Shown: positions 1 through 10,207 of the stretch, piece by piece
How the letters are laid out: each line of letters opens with the position of its first letter
How positions within the stretch are numbered: the first letter of the stretch is position 1
Assembly (NCBI GenBank): GCA_905221605.1
Contig: CAJNDS010000580.1
Coordinates: 679,276-709,275, forward strand
DNA: 30,000 nucleotides
Reading direction: 5' to 3'
From: Symbiodinium natans
Lineage: Eukaryota > Sar > Dinophyceae > Suessiales > Symbiodiniaceae
Position numbers and translations under genes: made by a program
The notes under the pieces: generated by a model
The model's input: the letters and a program-made list of their open reading frames with translations, nothing else
Database searches by the model: none
Told to the model about the DNA's origin: nothing

Positions 1-19
1 AGTACCCATGAACCTCCAG

Positions 20-874
20 GTGTAGACACCCCTACGAAGAGCGCCTGTTACTAACCTCAACCCTTCACAACCCTTCAACCCTTCAACCCTTCAACCCTCA
101 ACCCTCAACCCTCAACCCTAAACCCTAAACCCTAAGCCCCTGGACCCTAAACCTTAAACCGCTTAGGACACTCGACCTTCCCCCAAGGCTGCGGATAGCG
201 GTAAACCCTTCTTCAAAGAATCGCCCAAGGGCTTAATTAGGGTTTAGGGTTTCGGGTTAGGGTTTGGTTTAGGGTAAACCCCAAGCCCTAAACCCCATAA
301 CCCTCCTGAGGCTCTGGTCATGGCCTTTGGCTTCCTAACCTTCGGCAAGGCCCTGATTTTGGAGGATTTGGAAGCTTTGGGTTTTTTTTGGGTTTGGGGT
401 TTGGGGTTTAGAGGTTAGGGTTTCGAGGGCTCTGGGCTTCTTGGGTGCCGAGAATAGCACCGTACTTGGAGGTTCATGGTACTCTTAACCCACTTAAAAG
501 CCCCTTAAGTGCCCTAATATGGTTATTTTGCTATAAGTACAGTTATTATTGGGTTATTAAGTACCATGAACCTCCAAGTAAGACACCATGAAACCACGGA
601 AAGCCGAACCTCCACACAACTGAGTCGATGGCACCACGAGTCGAATGGTCTATTCTTGGACAGGCTTAGGGTTTAGGGTTTAGGGTTTAGGGTTTCGGGT
701 TTAGGGTTTAGGGTTGCAGCTGGGTAGCTTTCCACTTCCATCGATTTGGGGTTCAGGGCTGCCCTTGCAGAAGCCTTGAAACCTTCCAGGCGCTAAATCC
801 TAAACCAAATGCCCTTGCTGGGAAGTCCCTTCCTGAAGCTCTCCTTTCGTGAAGCCTTAGACGTGGGAAGTTGA
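20..874 (+). CDS. 3' part of a split gene of unknown function
   Basis: Proposed exons are 20-46, 166-241, 311-380, 579-663, 720-789 and 839-874, with a TGA stop at 872-874. The exons total a whole number of codons (121). Exon 2 carries a DSGKPFFKESPKGL stretch and exon 3 a short hydrophobic ALVMAFGFLTFGKAL stretch. Acceptors at 166 and 311 are AG|G. Donors are GT at 47, 242 and 381, and GC at 664 and 790. The intron at 381-578 contains the inverted-repeat element at 463-580, whose right arm carries the acceptor. The last exon is uncertain: an alternative acceptor before 861 opens a lysine-rich frame (EVEKEFKDAGSKQASVPK) running into the next gene's leader. The 5' part lies outside the window. 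No family recognised. Confidence 0.45.
463..580. mobile_element. 118-bp introner-like element with 21-nt terminal inverted repeats
   Basis: Positions 463-483 and 560-580 are perfect inverted copies (arm core TTGGAGGTTCATGGTACT), enclosing an AT-rich 76-nt centre. The right arm contains the AG that closes the intron at 578. Related single ends occur at 1-19 (right-arm type, also directly before an exon), 7303-7323 (left arm), 7522-7539 (degenerate right arm before an exon) and 12540-12550 (left-arm type at a donor). Repeated placement at splice sites suggests an element that makes or extends introns. Mobility is inferred. Confidence 0.6.
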
Positions 875-940
875 GAAGGAGTTCAAGGATGCAGGGTCCA
901 AGCAGGCTTCTGTGCCCAAGACAGCTTTTTCCTCCGCTTC

Positions 941-952
941 AGCACAGCTACC
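941..952 (+). promoter_or_regulatory. candidate trans-splice acceptor and short leader
   Basis: A polypyrimidine run at 925-940 ends in CAG at 940-942, and the ATG follows after exactly 10 nt (start codon context ACCATGG). Dinoflagellate mRNAs receive a 22-nt spliced leader at such acceptors; that this site is used is inference. Confidence 0.4.
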
Positions 953-1543
953 ATGGCTACACCGAAAGTTGATGGCCCGGCTGAAGTTGATGCGTGGCTT
1001 GTGTGGTGCTTCGAACATTACCGGAAGCCTGAACACCGTGAGGTACACAAAGAGTTGCAGCACCTTGCCGCCGTGCTGGGCTGCAAGTTCGTTTGCCACA
1101 AGAAAGGGTCGGGCTTTCTCTCCTGGCGGGAGCAAGATGGCAGGAGTGGTGCCCTTCTGATCGTCGCAGACTGGCGAGAAACGAAGCCCATCATTCACGG
1201 GCTCAGAAAGAGCCGGCAGCCTTGCGACGTCTGCATGTGCGTGGTCGCACGGTCGGGGAAGATGTTTCAGCGCGCAGTGCTCTTCGCAAACGCGCAGAGC
1301 CTCAAGGTCGTGGTGACCCCGGCTTTCTCGCGCCAGGTCGTTGAGGAGCTCTTCATCAACTACGTGCAGGCCGCATGCAAGATATCACCATCAATGCCTT
1401 CGCCTGTGCAGCCCAAGCCAGTGGAGCCCCCTTGCTGGATGTCGCTGCCTAGCCTTGTTCAAGCAGTCAAGGACCCAAAGACAGCGGCAATGCTGGAGCA
1501 GCTCATTCAGGAAACCATGTCCTCGCAAGTCTATGAGGACTGA
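953..1543 (+). CDS. hypothetical protein, 196 codons, intronless
   Basis: ATG at 953 in context ACCATGG, stop TGA at 1541-1543. Codons favour G or C in third position, unlike the other frames. The protein is soluble, about 22 kDa, with a mixed alpha/beta-looking N-terminal two thirds (tryptophans near residues 14, 17, 52 and 67; motifs ADWRETKPI and RSGKMFQRAVLF), a proline-rich linker near residues 143-161 and a helical tail (LIQETMSSQVYED). No transmembrane segment or signal peptide. I do not recognise the family. A GT donor at 1529 and acceptor at 1567 would remove the stop in phase and join it to the next model, but the intron would be only 39 nt. Telomere-type repeats flank it at 661-716 and 1609-1706. 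Confidence 0.65.
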   Translation: MATPKVDGPAEVDAWLVWCFEHYRKPEHREVHKELQHLAAVLGCKFVCHKKGSGFLSWREQDGRSGALLIVADWRETKPIIHGLRKSRQPCDVCMCVVARSGKMFQRAVLFANAQSLKVVVTPAFSRQVVEELFINYVQAACKISPSMPSPVQPKPVEPPCWMSLPSLVQAVKDPKTAAMLEQLIQETMSSQVYED

Positions 1544-1567
1544 GAGTCTCTTATTTCACACGTGCAG

Positions 1568-2706
1568 CATCTGCCGGCATGCAGGCCAGAGCCAGAGGGG
1601 GAGTTTCGTTTAGGGTTTAGGGTTTAGGGTTTAGGGTTTAGGGTTCAGGGTTTAGGGTTTAGGGTTTAGGGTTCAGGGTTTAGGGTTTAGGGTTTAGGGT
1701 TTAGGGCCGCTCCTCCTTTGCGTTTTTTTCATGGCGCGCGCCGGTCTACGCCTGGCAGGCATGCACTTTCCGTCGGCTGGGACAAGAACTGTCCGCAGCA
1801 GGTCTCACTCGAAATGAGCAGAGAATTCTCCATCTGCCCCTTGGAGATACATTGCTCTTGTTGGCTCTGAAACTTGTCCGGAAAAAACAGGTGCCCGCAG
1901 CAACACCCATGTTCACTTATGTTCGGGTGTTTTAAGGCTTTGGGTTAACTATCCTCAACCCTAATCAAGCTAAAACCATCAAACCCCTCAAAACCTAAGC
2001 CCTAAGCCCTAAACCCTAAACCCCTTAAACCTAAGCCTAAATCTCTTGTAAGTTGCTCAACTGAGGCTCTTGGGGTTCCCTACACCCTAAACCCTAAACC
2101 CTAAACCCTGCATACGGGGGGAAAGTTCGAGATCTGTCCCAGCTTTGCTGCGTGAGCCCAGGACCTCCAAACCATGAACCCTAAACCCTGAACCCTAAAC
2201 CCTAAACCCCAGGATTTAGGGTTTAGGGTTTAGGGTTTAGGGTGTAGGGTGTAGGGTGTAGGATGTAGGGTGTAGGGTTAGCCCCAAACCCCTAGATCCG
2301 AAATTTTGAACCCTAGCGCTGTTCTAGTGAGCGATGGGAACCCTTGGGTCTTTGGGTTCTGCAGTCTCTGGCACCTTGGGGGCTTTGTTCTTCGGCGTTT
2401 ACAGGGTTTGGGGGAGGTCTTAGGGTTTTTGGGGTTTAGGGTCTAGGGGTAGGGTTTAAGGCTTAGGGTTTGGGGTTTGGGGTTTAGGGTGAACCCTAAA
2501 CCTCAAACCCCATGCCCTACATCCTATACTCTATACCCTAAACCCTAAACATTAGCCCTAAACCCCAAATCCTAAACCCCAAACCCTAAACCCTAAACCC
2601 TAAACCCCAAACTCAAACCCTAACAGTTGGGTGCAAGGCGGTGAGCGGGAATGTTCTGCTGAACTACGACACTTTGGACCCATGGGCCGTCCTTGTCTCG
2701 GACTGA
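1568..2706 (+). CDS. split gene, small protein with one hydrophobic segment
   Basis: Proposed exons 1568-1602, 1759-1845, 2126-2151, 2365-2405 and 2638-2706, with stop TGA at 2704-2706; total 86 codons. Exon 2 is the best supported (HALSVGWDKNCPQQVSLE; high G/C at third positions, AG|G acceptor after a polypyrimidine run). Donors: GT at 1603, GA at 1846, GTGAG at 2152, GT at 2406. The last two exons give a hydrophobic stretch SGTLGALFFGVY followed by LLNYDTLDPWAVLVSD. The start codon is not identified. A GT at 2687 before the stop could instead splice in phase to 3106, which would fuse this model with the next. Function unknown. Confidence 0.4.
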
Positions 2707-2732
2707 CGGGGTCACATGCAGACCTTGTACGG

Positions 2733-2930
2733 ATGTAGCTAATGTTTGCTTAAGAGCTCCCCCCTAAAAATGAAAGATGTGCAGCTAATATTTGCTTCAG
2801 AGCCCCCCAAAAATGATTGAGCATAATGAATAATCCCTGTGTTACCCCTCCGGGCCTTAATTTGAGGTGCCCAAACCCTTATTTTAAGCCTCCGGGACTT
2901 GATTTTCGGTTCCCAAAACCTTATTTTAAG
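2733..2930. repeat. two adjacent imperfect tandem duplications
   Basis: A 43-nt unit (GATGTAGCTAATGTTTGCTT...) at 2733-2775 is repeated at 2777-2818. A second 42-nt unit (CCTCCGGGCCTTAATTTG...) at 2847-2888 is repeated at 2889-2930 with about 80% identity. No coding potential seen. Confidence 0.6.
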
Positions 2931-3105
2931 CCTGGCAAGTAAACCTAAGCCCCAAACCCTAAACCCTGAACCCTAAACCCTAGACCCTAAAGCCTAAACC
3001 CTAAACCCTAAACCCTAAACCCTAAACCCTAAAGCCTAAACCCCAATGCCGCAGTCTTCGGGCCCTCAACCGACAGTAGGGTGTAGAGTGTAGGGTGCAC
3101 TTGAG

Positions 3106-3526
3106 CTGAACCCAACACAGCCACACAAACCCGAACTCCTCAACGACAACATGAATCCCATAAAGGTACGTTGAGTTGATTCCCGCGTTTGTGTTTGTGT
3201 GCATGTGCGGGCCGTAATGTGCCCAACATAGGGATACACCTTATAGGCGGCCCTTCGTTTCGGTTTTTTTGCTTCCCAAGCGCATAACCCATACATATGT
3301 GTATGTACATGCATGCATGCATGCATGCATGCATTCATGTATATATATATATATATACACATGCCTGTGTTCCCCCACTCAGATCGACACCTCTTCTCTG
3401 AGAATGGTGTGCACACGTGATCTGTGTGCGGATTTCGGGTATGTATGTGTGTGTGTATATACATATATATGTATATGGTACCCCTCCCCCCCCAGAACCC
3501 ATCCTCAAGGACATAAAGCTTCATAA
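3106..3526 (+). CDS. short 3' gene end in three exons
   Basis: Exons 3106-3165, 3383-3438 and 3496-3526, with TAA at 3524-3526. This part uses ordinary-looking introns without telomere arrays: donor GTACGT at 3166 and GTATGT at 3439, acceptors CCCCCACTCAG before 3383 and CCCCCCCCAG before 3496. Phases agree (0, then 2), giving 48 codons with peptides such as LNPTQPHKPELLNDN and SLRMVCTRDLCADFG. The introns hold ATGC, TA and TG microsatellites (3309-3358, 3437-3476). No upstream start was found, so these may be the last exons of the model at 1568-2706. Function unknown. Confidence 0.5.
3309..3476. repeat. microsatellites inside introns
   Basis: ATGC repeats at about 3309-3334, TA repeats at 3337-3358, and a mixed TG/TA tract at 3440-3476, directly downstream of donor GTATGT. 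Confidence 0.8.
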
Positions 3527-3549
3527 CTTGGTTTTCTGAGCCTGGGACA

Positions 3550-3584
3550 GTGTTTATTAACACTGGCCCAGTGTTAATTAACAC
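3550..3584. repeat. pair of 14-nt palindromes
   Basis: GTGTTTATTAACAC and the perfect palindrome GTGTTAATTAACAC lie a few bases apart, just downstream of the TAA at 3526. They could form alternative hairpins in a 3' UTR. Role unknown. Confidence 0.5.
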
Positions 3585-3699
3585 GGCTGGAACCAAGAAC
3601 CAAGAAGCAAGATTCCCAGAAAAGTCTTGCGGGGATTATAGGTTCCCAGGGGATGAACCTTAAACACAATAGGGTTTCAACCCTATAGGGCTAAACGCG

Positions 3700-3890
3700 T
3701 GAAGTGTAGCAGGGTCTCATCGCCCATGGCGCCATTCTCATACTGGGCCTCCACCAAACCCATAAGTTCGGGGTCACAGTCGATTGTGAGGGCAAGCATC
3801 CGCATCGAAACTTCCGAGGGCCAGTTGCTTTCGAACCTGCATCGCATGGAAAGGTTGATGTTCATGCGGCAGTGCTTGAAGCATGTGTAG
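3700..3890. other. coding-like segment, strand and frame unresolved
   Basis: All three + frames and one - frame are almost free of stops. The - frame (stop at 3683-3685, open through 3865) reads like protein (LTIDCDPELMGLVEAQYE), but the downstream + exon at 3891 is strong and one + frame is in register with it across a TAG at 3888-3890. Probably the exon preceding 3891. I cannot choose the frame. Confidence 0.3.
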
Positions 3891-6800
3891 GAGAGGAAAG
3901 CGGATGTTCAGCTGGCACTCACTGACCTAAAGCTTGAGGAAGGGCAAGTCAAGAAGAGCATCATGGAATTGGAGACATTGATTTGCAAGTCGACTTCCAC
4001 TGCGGGTGTGCAGCAAACCCAGGAGAAGATTGTGCCGGTGCCTTCTGACTGCAATGTATGTAACGTATGTAATGCATGTCATTTAAGTAATGTATGTACC
4101 GTAGCCGCCCTCCCTATCTTTGGGTTTGACGCCGAGTGAGTGAATGTGATGTATGTAAGGTATGCAATGTACGTATGTAATGTAGGTCTGTATGCAGGTA
4201 TATACGTATATACGCACACACACACACTCACTCGTACTGTTAAGCTGCTGGAGGGGCCCAGAGCTTAGGGGTTAAGGTTTTACCAAATCCCTGAACCCTA
4301 AACCCTAAAACCTAAACCCTAAACCCTAAACCCTAAACCCTAAACCTAAACCCCAAACCCCAAACCCCAAACCCCAAACCCCAAACCCCAAACCCCAAAC
4401 CCCAAACCCTAAACCCGAAACCCTAAACCCTAAACCCTAAACCCTAAACCCTAAACCCTAAACCCTAAACCCTAAACCCTAAACCCTAAACCCTAAACCC
4501 TAAACCCTAAACCTTTGGGCTTTGGGAGTGACAGGCTGGGGCACGTCTTGCGCTGGGAGTCTCCACCCTCTTTGGCTACCCAATGCAGTTTGCAGGCTGG
4601 ATCTGGTGTAGGGTTTAGGGTTGAGGGTTGAGGGTTTAGGGTTGAGGGTTTAGGGTTGAGGGTTCAGGGTTGGGTTGAGGGTTTAGGTTTAGGGTTTTTT
4701 GGGGTTTAGGGTGATGTTCGGCGTTGAGGGGAGGAGTGTTAGGGTTTAGGAGTCTTTTCTGGAATTTGGTACTTTCTCCCAGGTTGCTTCCTACAGCGCA
4801 CATTTTCGGCACGCCTAGTCTGTTTGTGGCAGGGAGGCGGTTGCATGGGTAGGTACCTTAGGAAGTAGTGGGGAGTATTAGGGAATTCTGGGTTCACCCT
4901 AAACCCTCAACCCTCAACCCTCAACCCTAAACCCTAAACCCTAAACCCTAAACCCTAAACCCTAAACCCTAAACCCTAAACTCCTTAAACCCCCTCCCTT
5001 AAGAACTCTATACTACTCTGCAAGCCTAGGGCCGAAGCTATGCAAGCCGGGTAGGGTTTAGAGTTTAGGGTTTAGGGTTTAGGGTTTGGGGTTTAGGGTT
5101 TAGGGTTTAGGGTTTAGGGTTTAGTCTGTTATTGGGGAGTGTGTATATGGTTCCTTCTGAATCCTGGTGAGGATCGGTGGGGAGGTCCTTTCTGGGGGGT
5201 TGCTATAAACTCTCGCGCCTTAACCCCTTAAACCCTGAAATTCCTACACCCTCCAACCCTTCAGCCCTTAAGCCCTTACACGCTCCGACCCATAAGCCCT
5301 TGAACCATTCGCCCTTGAAGCCCCGAACCCTAATCCCTAAACCCTAAACCCTAAACCCTAAGCCCTAAGCCTTAAGCCCTCAGCCCTAAGCCCGAAGCTC
5401 TAAGCCCCCAGCCCTGAGCCCTAGACTCAAACCCTACACCCTACAAAAAAGGAAAACCCGCAAATCACACAAACTGCTTCCACCTGCCCTGGAGACTGGC
5501 CTGGGTTTTGGAGTACTATACTTTAACACCTTTTTTGGGTTCTGGGTTCCGATTGTGCTACTTATACCCAAAAAGTTTATACTTTTTTCCAAGGTAAACC
5601 CTAGACCCCTAAACCCTGAACCCCTAAACCCTAAAAACTAAACCCTCAACTCCAAAGTAGGGCTGGTGTGTCCAGCTGAGGCAGCGCGCATGGGGGGGGC
5701 CCAACTTTTCTTGGCAGCCCACGGGTTTAGGGTCTAAGGTTCTAAGTTTGTCTAAATCTAAGCCCTAAGCCCTAAGCCCTAAACCCTAAACCCTAAACCC
5801 TAAACCCTAAGCCCTAAACCCTAAACCCTAAGCCCTAAACCCTAAACCCTACACCCCCAAGCCCTAAGCCCAAAAAGGTCCAGCATGGGGACCTCGTTAG
5901 AAGGGACCCGATTAACAACGTTACTTGCGCAGGCGACCTTTACCTAGAGCAACCCCTCCGCCGCCCCAAAAGAGCCCAAAGCCCAAACCAAGTGGTTCTT
6001 ACCCTGAACCCTAATCCCTAATCCCTAAACCCTAAACCCTAAACCCTAAACCCTAAACCCTAAACCCTAAACCCTAAACCCTAAACCCTGAGGGTTCAGG
6101 GTTCTAGAGGTTACCGGGTTTCAAGCATGGGAATAGTCGGAGAACTTCTCCTACGACTCCGCGCAACAAACTGACACAACATGCCGCGAGGCTTCCGTGA
6201 AGGCATCCTGGAGGCCAACCAGTCGGGAGTTTAGGGTTCAGGGTTTAGGGTTTAGGGTTTAGGGTTTAGGGTTCAGGGTTTAGGGTTTAGGGTGCCCTTG
6301 AGCAAGGAAAAAATGTTCCATAGCTCACATTAAGAACCCTCAAGTGTGCCAAGTGGGCCTTTGGGGACATTTGGCATGGTCCCTTATTGGGTTCAAGAGG
6401 ACCATTCATACTATGCAATCTTCTCAGAGGGTTTTAAGGACCATCCGAGTGCAGTTTCAATCAAGTTCCCTAAGACCCTATAAACCCCTAAGTGACAAGT
6501 CCCCCCTAAACCCTAAACCCTAAACCCTAAACCCTAAACCCTAAACCCTAAACCCCAAACCCTAAACCCGAAACCCTAAACCCTAAACCCTAAACTGTAT
6601 TGAGGCTTGCTCCACAGCCCAAGAGGTCCCAAAAGCAAGGAGCTTCCCCAAGGCCTCCTCAAGTGCGGGCTGCTGTTGTGGGGTTTAGGGTTTAGGGTTT
6701 AGGGTTTAGGGTTTAGGGTTTAGGGTTTAGGGTTTAGGGTGTAGGGTTGAGGGCTGAGGGTTTAGGGTTTATGGGCGCATGTGCTTCCATTCAGTTGCCA

Positions 6801-8569
6801 AGGAGAATCCCATCATTTGAACCTCAAAGCCGAGGTCCTTGTAGAGAAACACATCGCCAGGTTGTGTGGATTCAGGCGGTGTTGCCAGGGTTGGCCCCCA
6901 AGTCCTGCAAGCTCTAGATTTTAGGGCGTCGGGTCAATAACCTTAACTAAGCTTAATTATCCCTAAATGGCCTTAATCATGGGGGGGCAACCTTAGGGGG
7001 GTAGTAGAGAGTGGGGCAGTACCCGTAAACTCCTAACCCTAAACCCCAAACCCTAAACCCTAAAGCCTAACCCTAAACCCTACACCCCAAACCCCAAACC
7101 CTAAATCCTAAACCCTATAGGGGAACTTGTGAAACCTTGGTTCAGTTTAGGCAGCTCGTTGTCGAAGCCCTCAAATCCGATTCCTTGCAGAGAGGTTTTC
7201 AACATCGGCACCCTGAAGAAGGGACCGCGCCCTTCTCAGCAAGATGAGGGCCTTTTCGGGTTTAGGGTTTAGGGTTTAGGGCTGCATATTCACTTCCCAC
7301 TATACTTGGAGGTTCATGGTACTTGTGAACACAATTGGCGGTTTCCGAAAGTACGGGGTGCCTTATTGGGTCCTTATTTTTAAGGGATCCTACTATTCGG
7401 GGGTCTTTTTCCCTTAGCTGAGGCTACCCAAGGGGCTGATGTGAGCGAAGACTACGCTTCTAGCTGGGTTATAGTTTAGGGTTTAGGGTTTTGGGTTTAG
7501 GGTTTAGGGTTTAGGGTTTAGGGTATCCTGAACTTCCAGGTAGGCTCTCGGGTGTCGATTGCTGGGGGTTCAGGAAGGGTTTAGAGTTTCGGTATTTAGT
7601 TCGAGCTGCAGGGTTTAGGGTTTCGAGTTTAGGGCACGCGGTTTTTATGGCCAAATGAGGATTTGAGTTGAAAAGGGCATGTTGGGTAACTTACACCATA
7701 AGATATAGGGGTTGCAAGCGCCACACCCTAAACCCGAGACTTTACCAAGGCGCAGTTGTTTTGCTGTTACTGATTTCTTTACTTCTTGGGGGGGTGGAGG
7801 GTGGGGGGCTGGGGCTCCCCCTCAATGACCCCAAGCCCTAAAACCTTAGCCCCACACCCCAAAACCCCAAGCCCTCTAGCCTATCTACTAAGCCCTACAC
7901 CTGTAATCCTAGCCCTGAACTTGGGATGTTCCTCCTCATACGAACAGTCCTCAGTTGGGATGGCAGTACCCCCCCCCTATTCTCATCCCTATGAAGGACT
8001 GTAACCCCTAAATCGATAAAGCCTATAAACACCACATGGTGCGCTGCCAGGGTGTAGGGTTCCGGGCGGTTTTGGTTTCGAGAGGGTTCGAGGGCTGCCC
8101 CTAAACCCTAAACCCTAAACCCTAAACCCTAAACCCTAAACCCTAAACCCTAAACCCTAAACCCTAAACCCTAAACCCTAAACCCTAAACTCTGAAAAGT
8201 AGTACTCCTCCAGAACATACAGCCCTAAGTGTGGACAGTGCACCCCCGACGACTTCGCCGCCACTTACAGAAATCGGCAGATGCTTGTGCCTTGCTTGAC
8301 GAAACCCAGAGATGCCAGGTTCTGGCACTTGCCAAACTCCACGCCGTGAATGTGGCGCCCTCACGCCTAAACCCTACGTCGCATCAGCCCCCAGGCTCCT
8401 CATCAACCTCAAGCTCCCTCGGGCTGCCAGGTTTCAGGGTTTAGGGTTTAGGGTTTAGGGTTTGCTGTGATAGGGCGTAGATGCTGTGAAGATTAGGTTT
8501 CGGAACAAGCTCCAAAGCTTCGTGAGGTGCCGAAGAGCAGCTTTGGCCCGATTGTGGAGCGCCATCTAA
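3891..8569 (+). CDS. 16-exon gene, product unknown
   Basis: Proposed exons: 3891-4055, 4535-4605, 4783-4848, 5004-5050, 5140-5166, 5452-5504, 5661-5724, 5933-5991, 6137-6228, 6618-6682, 6803-6860, 7151-7238, 7423-7467, 7540-7567, 8319-8430 and 8497-8569 (stop TAA at 8567-8569). Lengths sum to 1113 nt, 370 codons plus stop, and all 15 junction phases agree. The first exon is charged and helix-forming (VQLALTDLKLEEGQVKKS) and ends at donor GTATGT. The next has a hydrophobic stretch (LALGVSTLFGYPMQFAGWI). Later exons include LKAEVLVEKHIAR and a basic C-terminus (RFRNKLQSFVRCRRAALAR). Most introns start with GTTTAGGG or end after CCCTAAA arrays. Small exons (5140-5166, 7540-7567) are least certain. 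The N-terminus is missing and the family unrecognised. Confidence 0.45.
7919..8004. mobile_element. degenerate inverted-repeat element, family 2
   Basis: The left end TTGGGATGTTCCTCCTCATA with AACAGTCCT, and a short right end AGGACTGTA, match the better copies at 10835-10935 and 12563-12680. It lies inside an intron of the surrounding gene model. Confidence 0.5.
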
Positions 8570-10207
8570 CACTTTTCTCCCACCCCACACCCCACACTAT
8601 CCAAGGCGGCAAAGCCACCCAAACCTATTCCTTTTAGGGTTTAGGCCTAAACTCAGACAACAGCCCACTGCTCAAAACTTTTTCAGTTTCATGACGTTCA
8701 TTAAATCCGGAACTCAAAGCAATTGGGGGTCGGGAGGCAGTTTCCGGGAGGGTTGCAGCAAGGTCTCAGAGGGGCGGGCTCGGGCCAGGCACCCCACATG
8801 CTGGGGCCAGCGGAGGGCGGGGGCAGGCCAGGGGGCCAGGGGGGTCAGGGCGGTGAGGGACCAAACCTCGGCGAGAGGCCCGGGTCCTCCTGGTCTAAGG
8901 GCCCGGAAGGTGCCCTGAGATTCAAGAACGGGAAGAGGGTGATTACTTTATTATGAGGGACCAGTACTGGTCCGAGGGCCCATCGTGGGCACTACCCGCG
9001 CCGCCCCCCAACGTAGGGTTGCGGAAATAGGGTTTAGGGCCTACTCGGGGCTACTCGAACCTCCCTTTAGGGTTTAGGGCCTACTCTGGGCTGGGCCGGG
9101 CTGGCTTTAGGGTTTCTGGGCTTGGCTTTCGAAAGGTTTGAGGCCAGGTCCGAGGGGCAAAAAAAGGGCCTTTTTTTGTTTTTGTTTTTTGTGCGGGAGG
9201 TGGGGGGGAGCGGGAGGGTGCCAGGGGGGCCAGGGGGGGCCAGAGGGGCCCGGCAGGGCAGCAGGGGCGGTCAGGGGGGCAGGGGGGGGCCAGGGGGGGG
9301 GCCAGGGAGGCGGGCAAGCAACCTAGCTCAAATAGCATAGAGGTCGAAGGGCTTAAGCGCCGCCCCCCCTCTGTAGGGGGTGGCCTAGGCCCTGAGTTTA
9401 GGGGTTTGAGGGTTTCAGGGTTTAAGAGTTTAAGGGTTTAGGGTTTGGGGTTTAGGGTTTTTTAAGGGTTTAAGGGTTTAAGCGTTTCGAGTTTCGGCTT
9501 TGCGGTGATGTTCCGAGGCACAGGCTGGCAACAGCCGCGCTGCTTGGAGTCGCCGTAGGCTTGGGGCGGGGGTTGAGGGTTTAGGGTTGAGGGTCGAGGG
9601 TTGAGGGTTTAGGGTTTAGGGCTGAGGGTTGAGGGTTAATGTAGGGGCCTGAAGAATTAGAATAGTTTTTTTTTGAGGGGGGTTATTATAGTATAATTAC
9701 AAGGGGACCATATATAGGAATACTACTAGAAATTATGACGACCCCTATGTTAAAGGTTTAGGGTTGAGTGTTCAGGGGGAGTTTGGGGTAGAGGGTTCAG
9801 GGTTCAGGGTTGTGGGTCTGGGCTCTGGGGGTTGTGTCAAAGTGTGGTCTCTATGTTGTAGCTGTTCGGCTTACATGGAAAACTCTTCGACAGCAAGGGG
9901 TCTTCACCAAAGGGACCCCGATTTAGAATGCTAAGCCCTAACCCTAAACCCTAAACCCTAAACCCTAAACCCTAAACCCTAAACCCTAAACCCCAAACCC
10001 TAAACCCTAAACCCTAAACCCTAAAAACCCTAAACCCTAAACCCTGTTGGGGCTTAGGGTGAGGGTACCAAGAGATCTGCGCGCTCCATGGCTAGGTTCA
10101 GCAAGAGAGACGGCTGGGTGGTGGAGCCCTGAACCCTACATCCGCCCCAAACCCGACATGTGTGCCATACTGCGGCACCCGCCGCTTAGACATAAAGAGA
10201 AATAAAG
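8570..10207 (+). other. G-rich spacer with isolated candidate exons
   Basis: After the stop at 8569 the sequence has G-run minisatellites (8790-8850 and 9190-9310, CCAGGGGGG-like units) and loose TTTAGGG arrays (9400-9480, 9570-9640). Candidate exons: 8900-8956 (GPEGALRFKNGKRVITLL then TGA, AG|G acceptor after pyrimidines), 9524-9554 (AGNSRAAWSR, GT donor) and 9862-9929 (LFGLHGKLFDSKGSS, GC donor). A third, from 10096 (FSKRDGWVVEP), runs to a TGA at 10130-10132. Their frames and joins are not settled. The promoter and 5' exons of the gene at 10208 may be here. Confidence 0.35.

Noticed and set aside
3066-3596. 176-codon minus-strand ORF
   Set aside because: It runs through ATGC, TA and TG microsatellites, and the + strand has in-phase exons with good splice sites at the same place.
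9081-9340. Gly/Pro-rich ORFs on both strands
   Set aside because: Low-complexity G-run minisatellite.
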